From assembly GCF_007644105.1 (NCBI RefSeq), contig NZ_VFAC01000004.1:62001-126000 (forward strand): a stretch of DNA of 64,000 nt, in the 5' to 3' direction. The position numbers and the translations under genes are program-made. This stretch comes from Elioraea rosea. Its GTDB lineage: Bacteria > Pseudomonadota > Alphaproteobacteria > Acetobacterales > Acetobacteraceae. The notes beneath the pieces are model-generated. The model was not told the DNA's origin and ran no database searches. It saw nothing but the letters and a program-made list of their open reading frames with translations. Below are positions 44,878 to 54,068 of the stretch, in pieces (the first letter of the stretch is position 1; every line of letters starts with the position of its first letter).

Positions 44878-45768
44878 ATGGCAGCAGCGCGAGGGCAGTG
44901 GCGTGACAGGGCGGTCGCGCCCGCACTCGTCGTCCTCTCGGGGCTTCTCTACACGGCCGGCTACGTCACCTCGAAGCTGCTCGCCGGGCGCGTCGATGCG
45001 ATACAGCTCACCTTCCTGCGCTGCGCGCTGCTGCTCGCCGCCTTCGCCGCGTCGACGCCGTTCGCGGCGAGCCCAGGCGCGGCCTGGCGGCGGCTGCTGT
45101 TCCCGCCGAGGGCGCGGGACATGCGGCTTGCGGGGCTCGGGGTGATCGGCTCCTCGATCATGGTGATCTTCGCCTATGCGCGCATGCCCGTGGTCGAGGT
45201 CTCCGCCGTCGGCTTCATGGGGCCGATCATCCTCACCGCCCTGGCAGGCCCGATCCTCGGCGAGCGGGTCGGAGCGCTGCGCTGGCTCGCCGTCGGGCTC
45301 GGCTTCGGCGGCATGCTCGTCGTGCTCCGGCCGGGTATGGCCGGGTTCCAACCCGCCGCCCTTCTCGCGCTCGCCGGACAGTTCGCCTATGCGGGCTACC
45401 AGATCGTCACGCGCAGGCTTCGGGGCATCGCCGATGCGCGCGACCTGACGCTCCAGGCCGCCATCGTCGGCACCGCCATCACCGCGCCGACGCTGCCCTG
45501 GCTGTGGAGCCACCCCTCCGCCGCAGACTGGGCGATGATCGTCGCCTTCGCCGCGCTCCAGGCAGCCGGGCAGGTGACGCTCGCGATGGCGCTGCAGCGC
45601 GCCGAGATGGCTGGGCTGCAGCCATGGCAATACGTGAAGCTTCTCTGGGCGGTGGGCTTCGATCTCCTGCTGTTCGGCCTCTGGCCTGACCCCGTCGCGG
45701 CCATCGGCGTCGCGTTGATCCTCGCGGGAACGGCGCTCGCCGCCTCCCGCGCAGCACCGCCCCGTTGA
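44878..45768 (+). CDS. EamA/DMT-superfamily transporter
   Basis: 296 residues with ten predicted membrane helices in two EamA halves. The first ends with the usual MPVVEVSAVGFMGPIILTALAGPILGERVGALRWLAVGLGFGGMLVVLRPG segment; the second mirrors it with VTLAMALQRAEMAGLQPWQYVKLLWAVGFD. Substrate unknown; amino acid or metabolite export is common. Its TGA overlaps a TTG that could start the next gene, a MFS exporter, so they are probably one operon. Confidence 0.87.
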   Translation: MAAARGQWRDRAVAPALVVLSGLLYTAGYVTSKLLAGRVDAIQLTFLRCALLLAAFAASTPFAASPGAAWRRLLFPPRARDMRLAGLGVIGSSIMVIFAYARMPVVEVSAVGFMGPIILTALAGPILGERVGALRWLAVGLGFGGMLVVLRPGMAGFQPAALLALAGQFAYAGYQIVTRRLRGIADARDLTLQAAIVGTAITAPTLPWLWSHPSAADWAMIVAFAALQAAGQVTLAMALQRAEMAGLQPWQYVKLLWAVGFDLLLFGLWPDPVAAIGVALILAGTALAASRAAPPR

Positions 45769-45800
45769 CGACGCCGCGGGCGCCCGCACATGGTGCGGCG

Positions 45801-47018
45801 ATGGAAGGGACCCAAGCCGCACGCGCCCCGCGCGACGCGACCGTTACCGTTGCGTCCGATACGCCCGCCTCGACGCCCTTCCTGCTTCTCGCAGCGGTTG
45901 CCGGCATCGGCCAGATCGCGGCGAACCTGCCGCTGCCGAGCCTTCCGGCCATCGCCGAGACGTTCCGCGTCGGCGCGGGCGGGGGCGAGCTCGTGCTCGC
46001 GGTGTTCCTCGCCGCCTTCGCGCCGTTCCAGCTCGTCTGGGGGCCTCTGTCGGACAGGCATGGGCGGCGGCCGGTCGTGCTCGGCACGCTCGCGCTGTTC
46101 GCCGCCGGAAGCCTTCTCTGCGCCGCCGCCACGAGCTTCGCCGTGCTGCTCGCGGGCAGGGTGCTGCAGGCGGCCGGCGGGGCCGCGGGGCTTGCCATCG
46201 CTCGCGCAATGATCCGCGATGCCAACGAGGGCGCGGGCGTCGGGCGGGGCATGGCGTCGCTCTCGATGGCGATCGCCGCGGTGCCCGCGCTTTCGCCGCT
46301 CGCGGGTGCGGGCCTCGACCTGCTCGCGGGCTGGCGGGCTGGCTTCGTCGCCTCCGCAGCCGTGGCGTTGGTGGTGCTCGCCTGGGCCGCCAAGGCGCTC
46401 GGGGAGAGCAACCGGACCAGGCTCGCCGTGCTCGATGCGGCGGCGATCGCGCGCGGCTACCGCGGCGTGTGGTCGTCTCAGCGGTTCCGCGCCAACGTGC
46501 TGGTGGCCGCTGGCGCGATGGGCGGGCTGTTCGCCTTCGGGGCCGGCAGCCCGCACCTCTACATCACCGTGTTCGGGCTGACGCCGACGGCCTACGCGCT
46601 CTACCCGCTGATCGCCGTGATCGGCGTCGTCATCGGCGGGGGCATCGCGCGGCGGCTGATGAAGTCGGGGCGCACCACGGCGGGGCTGACGACGGGGACG
46701 GTGCTGATGCTCGCAGGCGGCATCGGGATGGTCGCGCTCGGCCCGCTCGATCTCTTCACCAAGCACGGCGTGAACGTGACGATGAGCCTGTTCGTGCTCG
46801 GCCTCGGCCTCGCCCTGCCGGCGGCCTTCGCCGAGGCGCTCGCCGAGTTCAAGGGCAATGCCGGAACGGCGGCCTCGCTTGCTGGCGCGATCCAGATCGC
46901 GGGCGGGGCGGTGGCTGCGGGGCTTGCTGGCGTGATCGGCATGCCCGCGGCGATGGCCGCCTGCGGGCTGCTCGCCATCGCCTCGCTTGCGATCAGGCCT
47001 GCGACGGAGCGGCCGTAG
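45801..47018 (+). CDS. MFS drug-resistance transporter, Bcr/CflA type
   Basis: 405 residues from the ATG at 45801 (a TTG at 45765 is possible and would overlap the upstream stop). Twelve hydrophobic segments. The MFS motif A between helices 2 and 3 is GPLSDRHGRRPVVLG, and the Bcr/CflA-type helix 4-5 region GRVLQAAGGAAGLAIARAMIRD is present. Members export drugs or metabolites by proton antiport. A strong hairpin follows the stop. Confidence 0.87.
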   Translation: MEGTQAARAPRDATVTVASDTPASTPFLLLAAVAGIGQIAANLPLPSLPAIAETFRVGAGGGELVLAVFLAAFAPFQLVWGPLSDRHGRRPVVLGTLALFAAGSLLCAAATSFAVLLAGRVLQAAGGAAGLAIARAMIRDANEGAGVGRGMASLSMAIAAVPALSPLAGAGLDLLAGWRAGFVASAAVALVVLAWAAKALGESNRTRLAVLDAAAIARGYRGVWSSQRFRANVLVAAGAMGGLFAFGAGSPHLYITVFGLTPTAYALYPLIAVIGVVIGGGIARRLMKSGRTTAGLTTGTVLMLAGGIGMVALGPLDLFTKHGVNVTMSLFVLGLGLALPAAFAEALAEFKGNAGTAASLAGAIQIAGGAVAAGLAGVIGMPAAMAACGLLAIASLAIRPATERP

Positions 47019-47027
47019 GGCTAGCGA

Positions 47028-47051
47028 GGCCGGGGAGCGAACCCCCCGGCC
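47028..47051. terminator. Bidirectional terminator, MFS / asd
   Basis: GGCCGGGG (47028-47035) and CCCCGGCC (47044-47051) form a perfect eight-bp stem with an eight-base loop between two convergent genes. Confidence 0.7.
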
Positions 47052-47063
47052 CGCGGCGGCCGA

Positions 47064-48095
<1,032 letters not shown>

Positions 48096-48135
48096 GACAC
48101 ATGCTCCTTTCCGCCTGGATTGGCAGGAGAGGGAG

Positions 48136-49083
48136 TTACGCCCCCCGCCCGCCGTGTTCAAGCGCCGGCCGTGCCGCAAGCCGTGCGCCCGAGGCAAGCC
48201 ACACCCCGGCTGTCAGCGCCGCGAATCCAGGCAGTTCGGGCCAGGAGGGCACCTCGCCGAGGGCAGGGATGGCGAGCAGCGCGGTCAGGGCCGGGTTCAG
48301 CGCCGCCGGGCTTGCCGCCCGCGCCGCCCCAAGCCTGGCGACGCCGATGTTGAACAGGATGACCGAGAGCGTCGCCGCCAGCCCGCCATGAAGGGTCGCC
48401 TGGAGCGCGAGCTCGCCGAGCGGGATCTCGAGGAACCGCGGCCCGGACATCGCGAGATAGGGCGGCAGGTAGACGACGGTCGAACCGATCGTCGACAGCG
48501 CCACGGCATCGAGCGACGGCAGCCGCGCCTTGCGGATGGCGATGGTGTAGAGGGCCCAGAGCAGGCCCGCGCAGGCGAACAGGGCATGGCCGATGAAGAC
48601 GCGCGGCGAATGCCCGGCAAGCGTGGCGCCGACGAGCGTCGCGACACCGGCGACGATCAGCACCAGCCCCGCAAGGCTGCGCCGCGACAGGCTTTCGCGC
48701 AGGAAGAGATGGGCGAGCACCCCTGTCCACACGGCCGAGAGGGGGGCGGTCATCGCCCCGCCATGGCCCGCGGGGGCGAATACGAGGCCGCCGGTGTTGC
48801 AGAGGCTGAATGTGAAGCCCGAGCCGCCGATGACGGCAGCGAGGGAGAGAGGGCTCAGCTTCCGCACGGCAAGCCCGTGCCGAAGCGCATAGGGCGTCAT
48901 CAGGATCGCCGCGGTCAGGAACCTCAGCGCCACCATGTCCGGCGCGCGGAGGCTCGAGGCGCCGAGCAGGTAGCGCGTCGCGACGGCCCATCCCGCCCAG
49001 ATCGAGACCGCTCCGATCGCCGCGGCCCAGCCGAGCGCCTCGCCGGCCGGACGCCGGGGCGGTGCGCCTGCTTCGCGTTCCAT
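48136..49083 (-). CDS. EamA/DMT-superfamily transporter
   Basis: 315 residues from the ATG at 49083, ten membrane helices. The first EamA half has IWAGWAVATRYLLGASSLRAPDMVALRFLTAAILMTPYAL; the second AGLLWALYTIAIRKARLPSLDAVALSTIGSTVVYLPPYL. It is the second DMT transporter of the window and differs clearly from the one at 44878. The frame is open to 49134 but adds only arginine/cysteine-rich residues. Substrate unknown. It is 40 bases upstream of asd and may be cotranscribed with it. Confidence 0.87.
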   Translation of the reverse strand: MEREAGAPPRRPAGEALGWAAAIGAVSIWAGWAVATRYLLGASSLRAPDMVALRFLTAAILMTPYALRHGLAVRKLSPLSLAAVIGGSGFTFSLCNTGGLVFAPAGHGGAMTAPLSAVWTGVLAHLFLRESLSRRSLAGLVLIVAGVATLVGATLAGHSPRVFIGHALFACAGLLWALYTIAIRKARLPSLDAVALSTIGSTVVYLPPYLAMSGPRFLEIPLGELALQATLHGGLAATLSVILFNIGVARLGAARAASPAALNPALTALLAIPALGEVPSWPELPGFAALTAGVWLASGARLAARPALEHGGRGA

Positions 49084-49182
49084 GCGCGCCGAGCATAGGC
49101 AAGCGGCTGGCGCACGCCAGAGCGGGACATCCATGCGCGGCGGGCATGCTTGGGAGGCTGGTGCAGGGCCCGGAAACGCGAA

Positions 49183-49208
49183 CGGCCGGCGCGTCGCCGC
49201 GCCGGCCG
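49183..49208 (-). terminator. Terminator of the TAXI binding-protein gene
   Basis: CGGCCGGCGCG (49183-49193) and CGCGCCGGCCG (49198-49208) pair perfectly over 11 bp with a four-base loop. In leftward direction it is followed by TTCGCGTTTCC. It sits 26 bases after the TAXI gene stop. Confidence 0.7.
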
Positions 49209-49233
49209 CCCGTTCAGCGCAAGGCGCCGAGGA

Positions 49234-50223
49234 TCAGGCCATCACGAGATTGTCGGGAATGGCGTGCCCGTTCTCGCGGAACCACTTCGCCGCGCCCGGG
49301 TGGAACGGCAGGAAGGTGTTCTTGTTCCAGTTCTCCGGCAGCGTCTCCTTCGAGGCCGCCGTCGCCTGCACCATCCGCGCATTCTGCGTCATGACTGACT
49401 TCACGATCTCGTAGGCCAAGTCATCGGGCAGGCTCTTGTGCGCGATGGCGAAGTTGTAGACGCCGAGGATGTTGATGTCGGCCTGCGGCGTCCTGTACGT
49501 GCCCTTCGCCACCGTGCCCTTCGAAAGCTCGGGGATGGCCTTGGTGATCGTGTCCATCTGGGCGCTGGTGAAGCCGAAGATGTTCACCTGGTTGGTCGTC
49601 TCGAGCTCGGAAAAGGCCGGGATGGGCACGCCCGAGGCGAAGAGGAACGCGTCGAGCAGGCCGTCGGACACCTGGCCGACGAGGTCGGACGCGCTGCCGT
49701 AGCGGATCGCCGACGGCGTGACGCCGAGCTCGCGCAGGATCAGCGGGTAGTAGGTCCCGGGCGTGCCGCCGCGCGGGCCGACCCCGACGCTCTTGCCGTT
49801 GAGCTGGCTGTGGTCGGTGATGCCCGAGCGGGTGAGGGCGACGCCGTGGAACGGCGTGTCATACATCGGGAACAGAGCGCGGATGTCGCGGAAGCGGTTG
49901 CCCTGCGTCCACTCGCCCTTGCCTTCCCAGGCCTGCAGCGCGACGCCCATCGTCACCATCCCGAGCTCGACCTCCTTGCGGTTGGTCAGGATGATGTTCT
50001 GGTTCGGGCCCTGCGTGGTGCGATAGGAGATGTTCACCCCCGTCGCTTCCTGCGCGATCTGCCCCCAGGCGGGCCCGAAGATGGCATAGGTGCCGCCCGG
50101 CGCGGCGGTGCCCATGTTCAGGGCACGCGGCCAGGACGAATTCTTCGGCTGCGCCGAGACGATTGCCGGAAATCCGAGAGCAGCAACAGACGTGGCTGCC
50201 AGCAGATGGCGTCGCTTCATCAT
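49234..50223 (-). CDS. TAXI-family TRAP transporter solute-binding protein (orphan)
   Basis: 329 residues with a signal peptide ending in AIVSAQP. TAXI motifs: LNMGTAAPGGTYAIFGPAWGQIAQE, YRTTQGPNQNIILTNRKEVELGMV and VGVGPRGGTPGTYYPLILRELGV. Such proteins capture C4-dicarboxylates, glutamate or similar acids for a large TRAP membrane subunit. No DctQM-like gene is adjacent, so the membrane partner must be elsewhere. GGGGAGGA precedes the tandem ATG start. It is divergent from the superoxide dismutase gene. Confidence 0.9.
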   Translation of the reverse strand: MMKRRHLLAATSVAALGFPAIVSAQPKNSSWPRALNMGTAAPGGTYAIFGPAWGQIAQEATGVNISYRTTQGPNQNIILTNRKEVELGMVTMGVALQAWEGKGEWTQGNRFRDIRALFPMYDTPFHGVALTRSGITDHSQLNGKSVGVGPRGGTPGTYYPLILRELGVTPSAIRYGSASDLVGQVSDGLLDAFLFASGVPIPAFSELETTNQVNIFGFTSAQMDTITKAIPELSKGTVAKGTYRTPQADINILGVYNFAIAHKSLPDDLAYEIVKSVMTQNARMVQATAASKETLPENWNKNTFLPFHPGAAKWFRENGHAIPDNLVMA

Positions 50224-50360
50224 ACGGTGATCCTCCCCTTACACACGGAAACAGTCGGCGGGCGGTGACCCGGGCCCGCCTTCTTGCCGCCAACATGGGT
50301 GAAACCGGGCCCGGAGAAAAGGGGGAAGCCGCTTCGAGGGCCTGGCCGCGGGCAGGTGCC

Positions 50361-50410
50361 CTTCTTCGGCCGCCCGGGATGCCCACATCCGGAAGGCCGG
50401 CCCGAAGAAG
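50361..50410 (+). promoter_or_regulatory. Long imperfect hairpin abutting the sod ribosome binding site
   Basis: CTTCTTCGG (50361-50369) pairs with CCGAAGAAG (50402-50410), and an inner stem GGATG/CATCC (50377-50381 with 50386-50390) closes a four-base loop. The middle is imperfect. The 3' arm ends two bases before GAGGA (50412-50416), the probable Shine-Dalgarno of the sod gene at 50423. The whole gap 50224-50422 is rich in GC and short inverted repeats and holds no gene. Confidence 0.55.
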
Positions 50411-50422
50411 AGAGGACAACCC

Positions 50423-51136
50423 ATGATCGCACGACGGACAGCCCTGCTCGCCGCTGGAGCTTCCCTTCTCATCGCGCCAAGGGCCCTGGCCCAGGCAGCC
50501 GCACCCTCGGGCCCGTTCACCCTGCCGCCCCTTCCCTATGCTGCAAGCGCGAACGAGGCGGCGATCGATGCCCAGACGATGGAGATCCATCACGGCCGGC
50601 ACCACGCCGCCTACGTGGCGAACCTGAACGCGGCGGTCGCCCCCCATTCCCAGGTCGCGGCCATGCCGCTCGAGCAGATCCTCGCCAGGCTCGCGGAGAT
50701 GCCGGAGGGGGTTCGCACCGCCATCCGCAACAATGGCGGCGGGCACGCAAACCACGCGATGTTCTGGAGCATCATGGGCGGGCGCGGGGGCGAACCCTCT
50801 GGCGAGCTCGCGACAGCCATCGCGCGCGATTTTGGGTCCGTCGCGACGTTCCGCGAGCAGTTCGAGCGCGCCTCGACGACCGTGTTCGGCTCGGGCTGGG
50901 CGTTCGTGACCGTCACGCGGGACGGCACGCTCGCCATCGCGCAGAAGCCGAACCAGGACACGCCGCTGATGGAGGGCGGGCGCGTGCTGCTCGGCAACGA
51001 CGTGTGGGAGCACGCCTACTACCTGCGCTACCAGAACCGCCGCGCCGACTACGTGCGGAACTGGTGGACGGTGCTCGACTGGGAGAAGATCGGCGCTCGC
51101 TACGCCTCGGCGAAGGCGGGCACGCTGACGATCTGA
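50423..51136 (+). CDS. Exported superoxide dismutase, Mn/Fe family (Mn-type motif)
   Basis: 237 residues. A twin-arginine-like signal peptide (MIARRTALLAAGASLLIAPRALAQA) predicts export of the enzyme, which is unusual for this family. Metal ligands: His56 (EIHHGRHHAAYV), His111 (GGGHANHAMFW), Asp193 and His197 (DVWEHAYYL). The GGHANH motif matches MnSOD rather than the AAQVWNH type of FeSOD, so manganese or cambialistic use is likelier. The C-terminal WWTVLDW is normal. Export would protect the periplasm from superoxide. Divergent from the TAXI gene; convergent with tarD seven bases away. Confidence 0.92.
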   Translation: MIARRTALLAAGASLLIAPRALAQAAAPSGPFTLPPLPYAASANEAAIDAQTMEIHHGRHHAAYVANLNAAVAPHSQVAAMPLEQILARLAEMPEGVRTAIRNNGGGHANHAMFWSIMGGRGGEPSGELATAIARDFGSVATFREQFERASTTVFGSGWAFVTVTRDGTLAIAQKPNQDTPLMEGGRVLLGNDVWEHAYYLRYQNRRADYVRNWWTVLDWEKIGARYASAKAGTLTI

Positions 51137-51143
51137 GCCCGCT

Positions 51144-52313
51144 CTAGTCCGCGAGTGCCTTCATCGCTGCATAGAGGTCGCTCTTGCCCTCGAAGCCGAT
51201 GCCGGGAAGGTCGGGCAGCGTCACGTGCCCGTCCTTCACGGCGACGCCGTCGGGGAAGCCGCCATAGGGCTGAAAGAGGTCGGGATAGCTCTCGTTGCCG
51301 CCGAGGCCGAGGCCCGCGGCGATGGCGAGGCTCATCTGGTGCCCGCCATGAGGGATGCAGCGCGCGGGCGACCAGCCATGCTCGTGCAGGACGGCGAGCG
51401 TGCGGCGATACTCGCAGAGCCCGTAGCTGAGCGCGCAGTCGAACTGCAGCCAGTCGCGGTCCGCCCGCATGCCGCCGTGGCGAAGCAGGTTGCGCGCATC
51501 CTGGTGCGAGAACAGGTTCTCGCCCGTCGCCATCGGGCCCGGGTAGAACTGCGCAAGCGTCGCCTGCAGCGTGTAGTCGAGCGGGTCTCCCGCCTCCTCG
51601 TACCAGAAGAGCGGATACTCGCGGAGCATCTTCGCATAGGCGATGGCGGTTTCGAGATCGAAACGCCCATTCGCATCGACCGCGAGCTGCGCCTCCGAGC
51701 CGATCTCTGCAAGCACGGCCTCGATGCGCCGCCGGTCCTCCTCGACCGAGGCGCCGCCGATCTTCATCTTCACGACGGTGTAGCCGCGCTTGAGGTAGCT
51801 CCGCATCTCGGCCTTCAGCGCGTCGTCATCCTTGCCGGGGTAGTAGTACCCGCCCGCGGCATAGACGAAGACACGCGGGTTCGCCTGGCGGCCCGCCCCT
51901 TCGGCCAGGTGATGGTGCAGCGGCTTGCCCGCGATCTTCGCCGTCGCGTCCCAGATCGCCATGTCGAGCGTGCCGACCGCGACCGAACGCTCGCCATGCC
52001 CGCCAGGCTTCTCGTTCGCCATCATCGCCGACCAGCAGCGGTCAGGGTCGAGATTGGTGCCGGCGTCGTCGTTCAGCGACGCAGGGTCCGCCTCCATCAG
52101 CCGCGGGGCGAAGCGCTCGCGGATCAGCCCGCCTTGGCCGTAGCGCCCGTTGCTGTTGAACCCGTAGCCGACGACGCGGCGCCCGTCGCGCACCGCGTCG
52201 GTCACGACCGCGACGAGGCTCGTCGTCATCTTCGAGAAGTCGATATAGGCGTTGCGGATCGCCGACGCGATCGGCTTGGTCACTTCCTCGACGGCGAGGA
52301 TGCGAACGGTCAT
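51144..52313 (-). CDS. tarD: D(-)-tartrate dehydratase
   Basis: 389 residues, enolase superfamily. As I recall the characterised Bradyrhizobium japonicum TarD, the catalytic residues Lys184 and His322 and metal ligands Asp213, Glu239 and Glu265 fall at the same numbers here: KMKIGG (182-187), VDANG (212-216), YEEAGDP (238-244), TGENLFSHQD (263-272), PHGGHQ (321-326). The product would be oxaloacetate. The sequence resembles TarD along its whole length as far as I can recall it. It is the last gene of an IclR-controlled operon with a DapA-type enzyme, a Bug binding protein and an SDR. Confidence 0.93.
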   Translation of the reverse strand: MTVRILAVEEVTKPIASAIRNAYIDFSKMTTSLVAVVTDAVRDGRRVVGYGFNSNGRYGQGGLIRERFAPRLMEADPASLNDDAGTNLDPDRCWSAMMANEKPGGHGERSVAVGTLDMAIWDATAKIAGKPLHHHLAEGAGRQANPRVFVYAAGGYYYPGKDDDALKAEMRSYLKRGYTVVKMKIGGASVEEDRRRIEAVLAEIGSEAQLAVDANGRFDLETAIAYAKMLREYPLFWYEEAGDPLDYTLQATLAQFYPGPMATGENLFSHQDARNLLRHGGMRADRDWLQFDCALSYGLCEYRRTLAVLHEHGWSPARCIPHGGHQMSLAIAAGLGLGGNESYPDLFQPYGGFPDGVAVKDGHVTLPDLPGIGFEGKSDLYAAMKALAD

Positions 52314-52342
52314 GCGGAACTCTCCCGGGGGTCAGGCAATGG

Positions 52343-53026
52343 TCACAGCGAAGCGCCGGCGCAGATGGTGATCTGCTGGCCGGTGATGGAGCGAGCCTCC
52401 TCCGAGATCAGGAAGGCCGCAAGCCCCGCGACCTCCGACGCCTCGATCAGCCTGCCTCCCGGCGGCAGCCTCACCGCGATGCCGGCGCGGGCAGGGTCGC
52501 GGATCATCGCGGTATCGGTCGCTGCCGGCGCGATGACGTTGACGGTGATGCGCCGGGGTAGCAGTTCCATCGCCCACGAACGCGCGAGGCCGACAAGCGC
52601 CGCCTTGGTCGCGGCATAGTCTGCCCGGCGCGGCGCACCGTTCGCCGCGCGGCTGCCGATCAGGACCACGCGGCCGCCCTCCGGCATGGCGGGCAGAAGC
52701 GCCGCTCCGAGCGCCTGCGCCGCGGCAACGTGGATCCGCCACATCAGCGACGCCGTTTTGGCGTCCACCTCGCCGACCGCCCCGCCCCGCATGATGCCCG
52801 CGGCATGGACGAGGGCATCGACAGGCCCGAGCGTTGACGCCGCCTGCACTGTCGCCTCCGCGTCGGCGAGGTCAACGGTACGGGAGGCGAAACGCTCATC
52901 CGCGAGCGCTGCCGGCGCGCGGTCCAGGCCCGTGACGCGCCAGCCATCGCCGAGAAGGCGCTCGGCGATGGCGAGCCCGATGCCGCTCGATGAGCCGGTG
53001 ACGAGGGCGTGGCGCGTGCCGCTCAT
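52343..53026 (-). CDS. Short-chain dehydrogenase/reductase
   Basis: 227 residues with TGSSSGIGLAIAERLL, HAAGIMRGG, GSRAANGAPRRADYAATKAALVGL (the Tyr-Lys pair) and ITVNVIAPAATDTAM. Its start overlaps the binding-protein stop by four bases. In the operon it is likely to oxidise or reduce a hydroxy-acid related to tartrate, but the exact substrate cannot be read from sequence. Tar-type operons in other bacteria often use a separate dehydrogenase. Confidence 0.9.
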   Translation of the reverse strand: MSGTRHALVTGSSSGIGLAIAERLLGDGWRVTGLDRAPAALADERFASRTVDLADAEATVQAASTLGPVDALVHAAGIMRGGAVGEVDAKTASLMWRIHVAAAQALGAALLPAMPEGGRVVLIGSRAANGAPRRADYAATKAALVGLARSWAMELLPRRITVNVIAPAATDTAMIRDPARAGIAVRLPPGGRLIEASEVAGLAAFLISEEARSITGQQITICAGASL

Positions 53027-54018
53027 TGCGGCTCGTAGTTCACGCTGCGCAGGAGCTCACGCGCTCGGACGATCTCGGAGGCGATGAAGCGCTTGGTGTC
53101 GTCGACGCTCTCGTCGACCGGCTCGAGGATCATCTGCGTCATGCGCGCGATCATGTCGGGCTCGCGCATCGTCTCGCGCATCAGCGTGTTGACCTTCTGC
53201 ACGATCGGCTCCGGCACGCCCTTCGGGCCCCAGATTCCGTACCAGGAATTGAACTCGTAGCCGTCCATGCCTTGCTCGATCATCGTCGGCACGTCTGGTG
53301 CCAGCACCGAGCGCTGCTTTGTGGCGATCCCGAGCGCGCGGGCCCGGCCTTCCTTCGCCGCTGGCAGGAGCGCGAAGGATGGGTCCATCAGCAGTTGCAC
53401 GTTGCCTGCGACGATGTCGGTCAGCGCCGGCTGGGTCCCGCGATAGGGGGCGAACTCGATCGCGACACCGGCGCGGCGAAGGAAGTCGATCGTCGCGAGA
53501 TGCCCCGCAGAGCCGAGAGAGGAGAGGGCGAAGGTCCACTCCCGCGGCTTCGCCTTGGCGGCGGCGAGCACCTCGGGGATCGTCTTCTCCGGCCGGTGCG
53601 GCGTAGAGACGAGCACGAGTGGCGCAGCGGCCGTGCGCGCCATTACGGTCAGGTCGGACTCGGGGTTGAAGGTCGCGGCCTTGAGAACGAGCGGCATCAC
53701 CGCCGTGTTGAATGCCGAAGCGAGGAACGTGTACCCGTCCGGCGCGGCCTGGATGACCGCGGAGGTGCCAACGAGGCCCGAGCCGCCGGTGCGGTTCTCC
53801 ACCACGGCGTTGGCGCCAAGCTTCTCGTTCAGCCGCTGCGCGAAAAGGCGGCCAAGCAGGTCGTTCGCGGCTCCTGGCGGCCACGGAACGATGACGCGGA
53901 TCTGTCGCCCCCGCGGCCAGGCCTCCTCGGCATGCACGGCGGGGGCGGCAAGCAGCGCGGCGGACGCGGCGAGAACGCCGCGCCGCGTCGGGTGGCGGGA
54001 AGGTGTGCCAATTGTCAT
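53023..54018 (-). CDS. Bug-family (tripartite tricarboxylate transporter) substrate-binding protein
   Basis: 331 residues with signal peptide (RRGVLAASAALLAAPAVHAEE). Bug/TctC motifs: IRVIVPWPPGAANDLLGR, VVENRTGGSGLVGTSAV, APDGYTFL, and YEFNSWYGIWGPKGVPEPIVQKVN. It would bind a carboxylic acid such as tartrate or a related dicarboxylate for TctAB-type permeases, which are not encoded in the window. GAGGAGAGG lies before the ATG. Confidence 0.92.
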   Translation of the reverse strand: MTIGTPSRHPTRRGVLAASAALLAAPAVHAEEAWPRGRQIRVIVPWPPGAANDLLGRLFAQRLNEKLGANAVVENRTGGSGLVGTSAVIQAAPDGYTFLASAFNTAVMPLVLKAATFNPESDLTVMARTAAAPLVLVSTPHRPEKTIPEVLAAAKAKPREWTFALSSLGSAGHLATIDFLRRAGVAIEFAPYRGTQPALTDIVAGNVQLLMDPSFALLPAAKEGRARALGIATKQRSVLAPDVPTMIEQGMDGYEFNSWYGIWGPKGVPEPIVQKVNTLMRETMREPDMIARMTQMILEPVDESVDDTKRFIASEIVRARELLRSVNYEPQ

Positions 54019-54068
54019 GGACCTCTCCTCGTTGTTCGTCCGCTTGGCGGATCGTTCTCTAGGGGGGA

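Noticed and set aside
50220-50520. Two short leftward open frames in the TAXI/sod gap.
   Set aside because: They have no ribosome binding site and owe their proline/glycine/arginine repeats to the hairpins of the sod leader.
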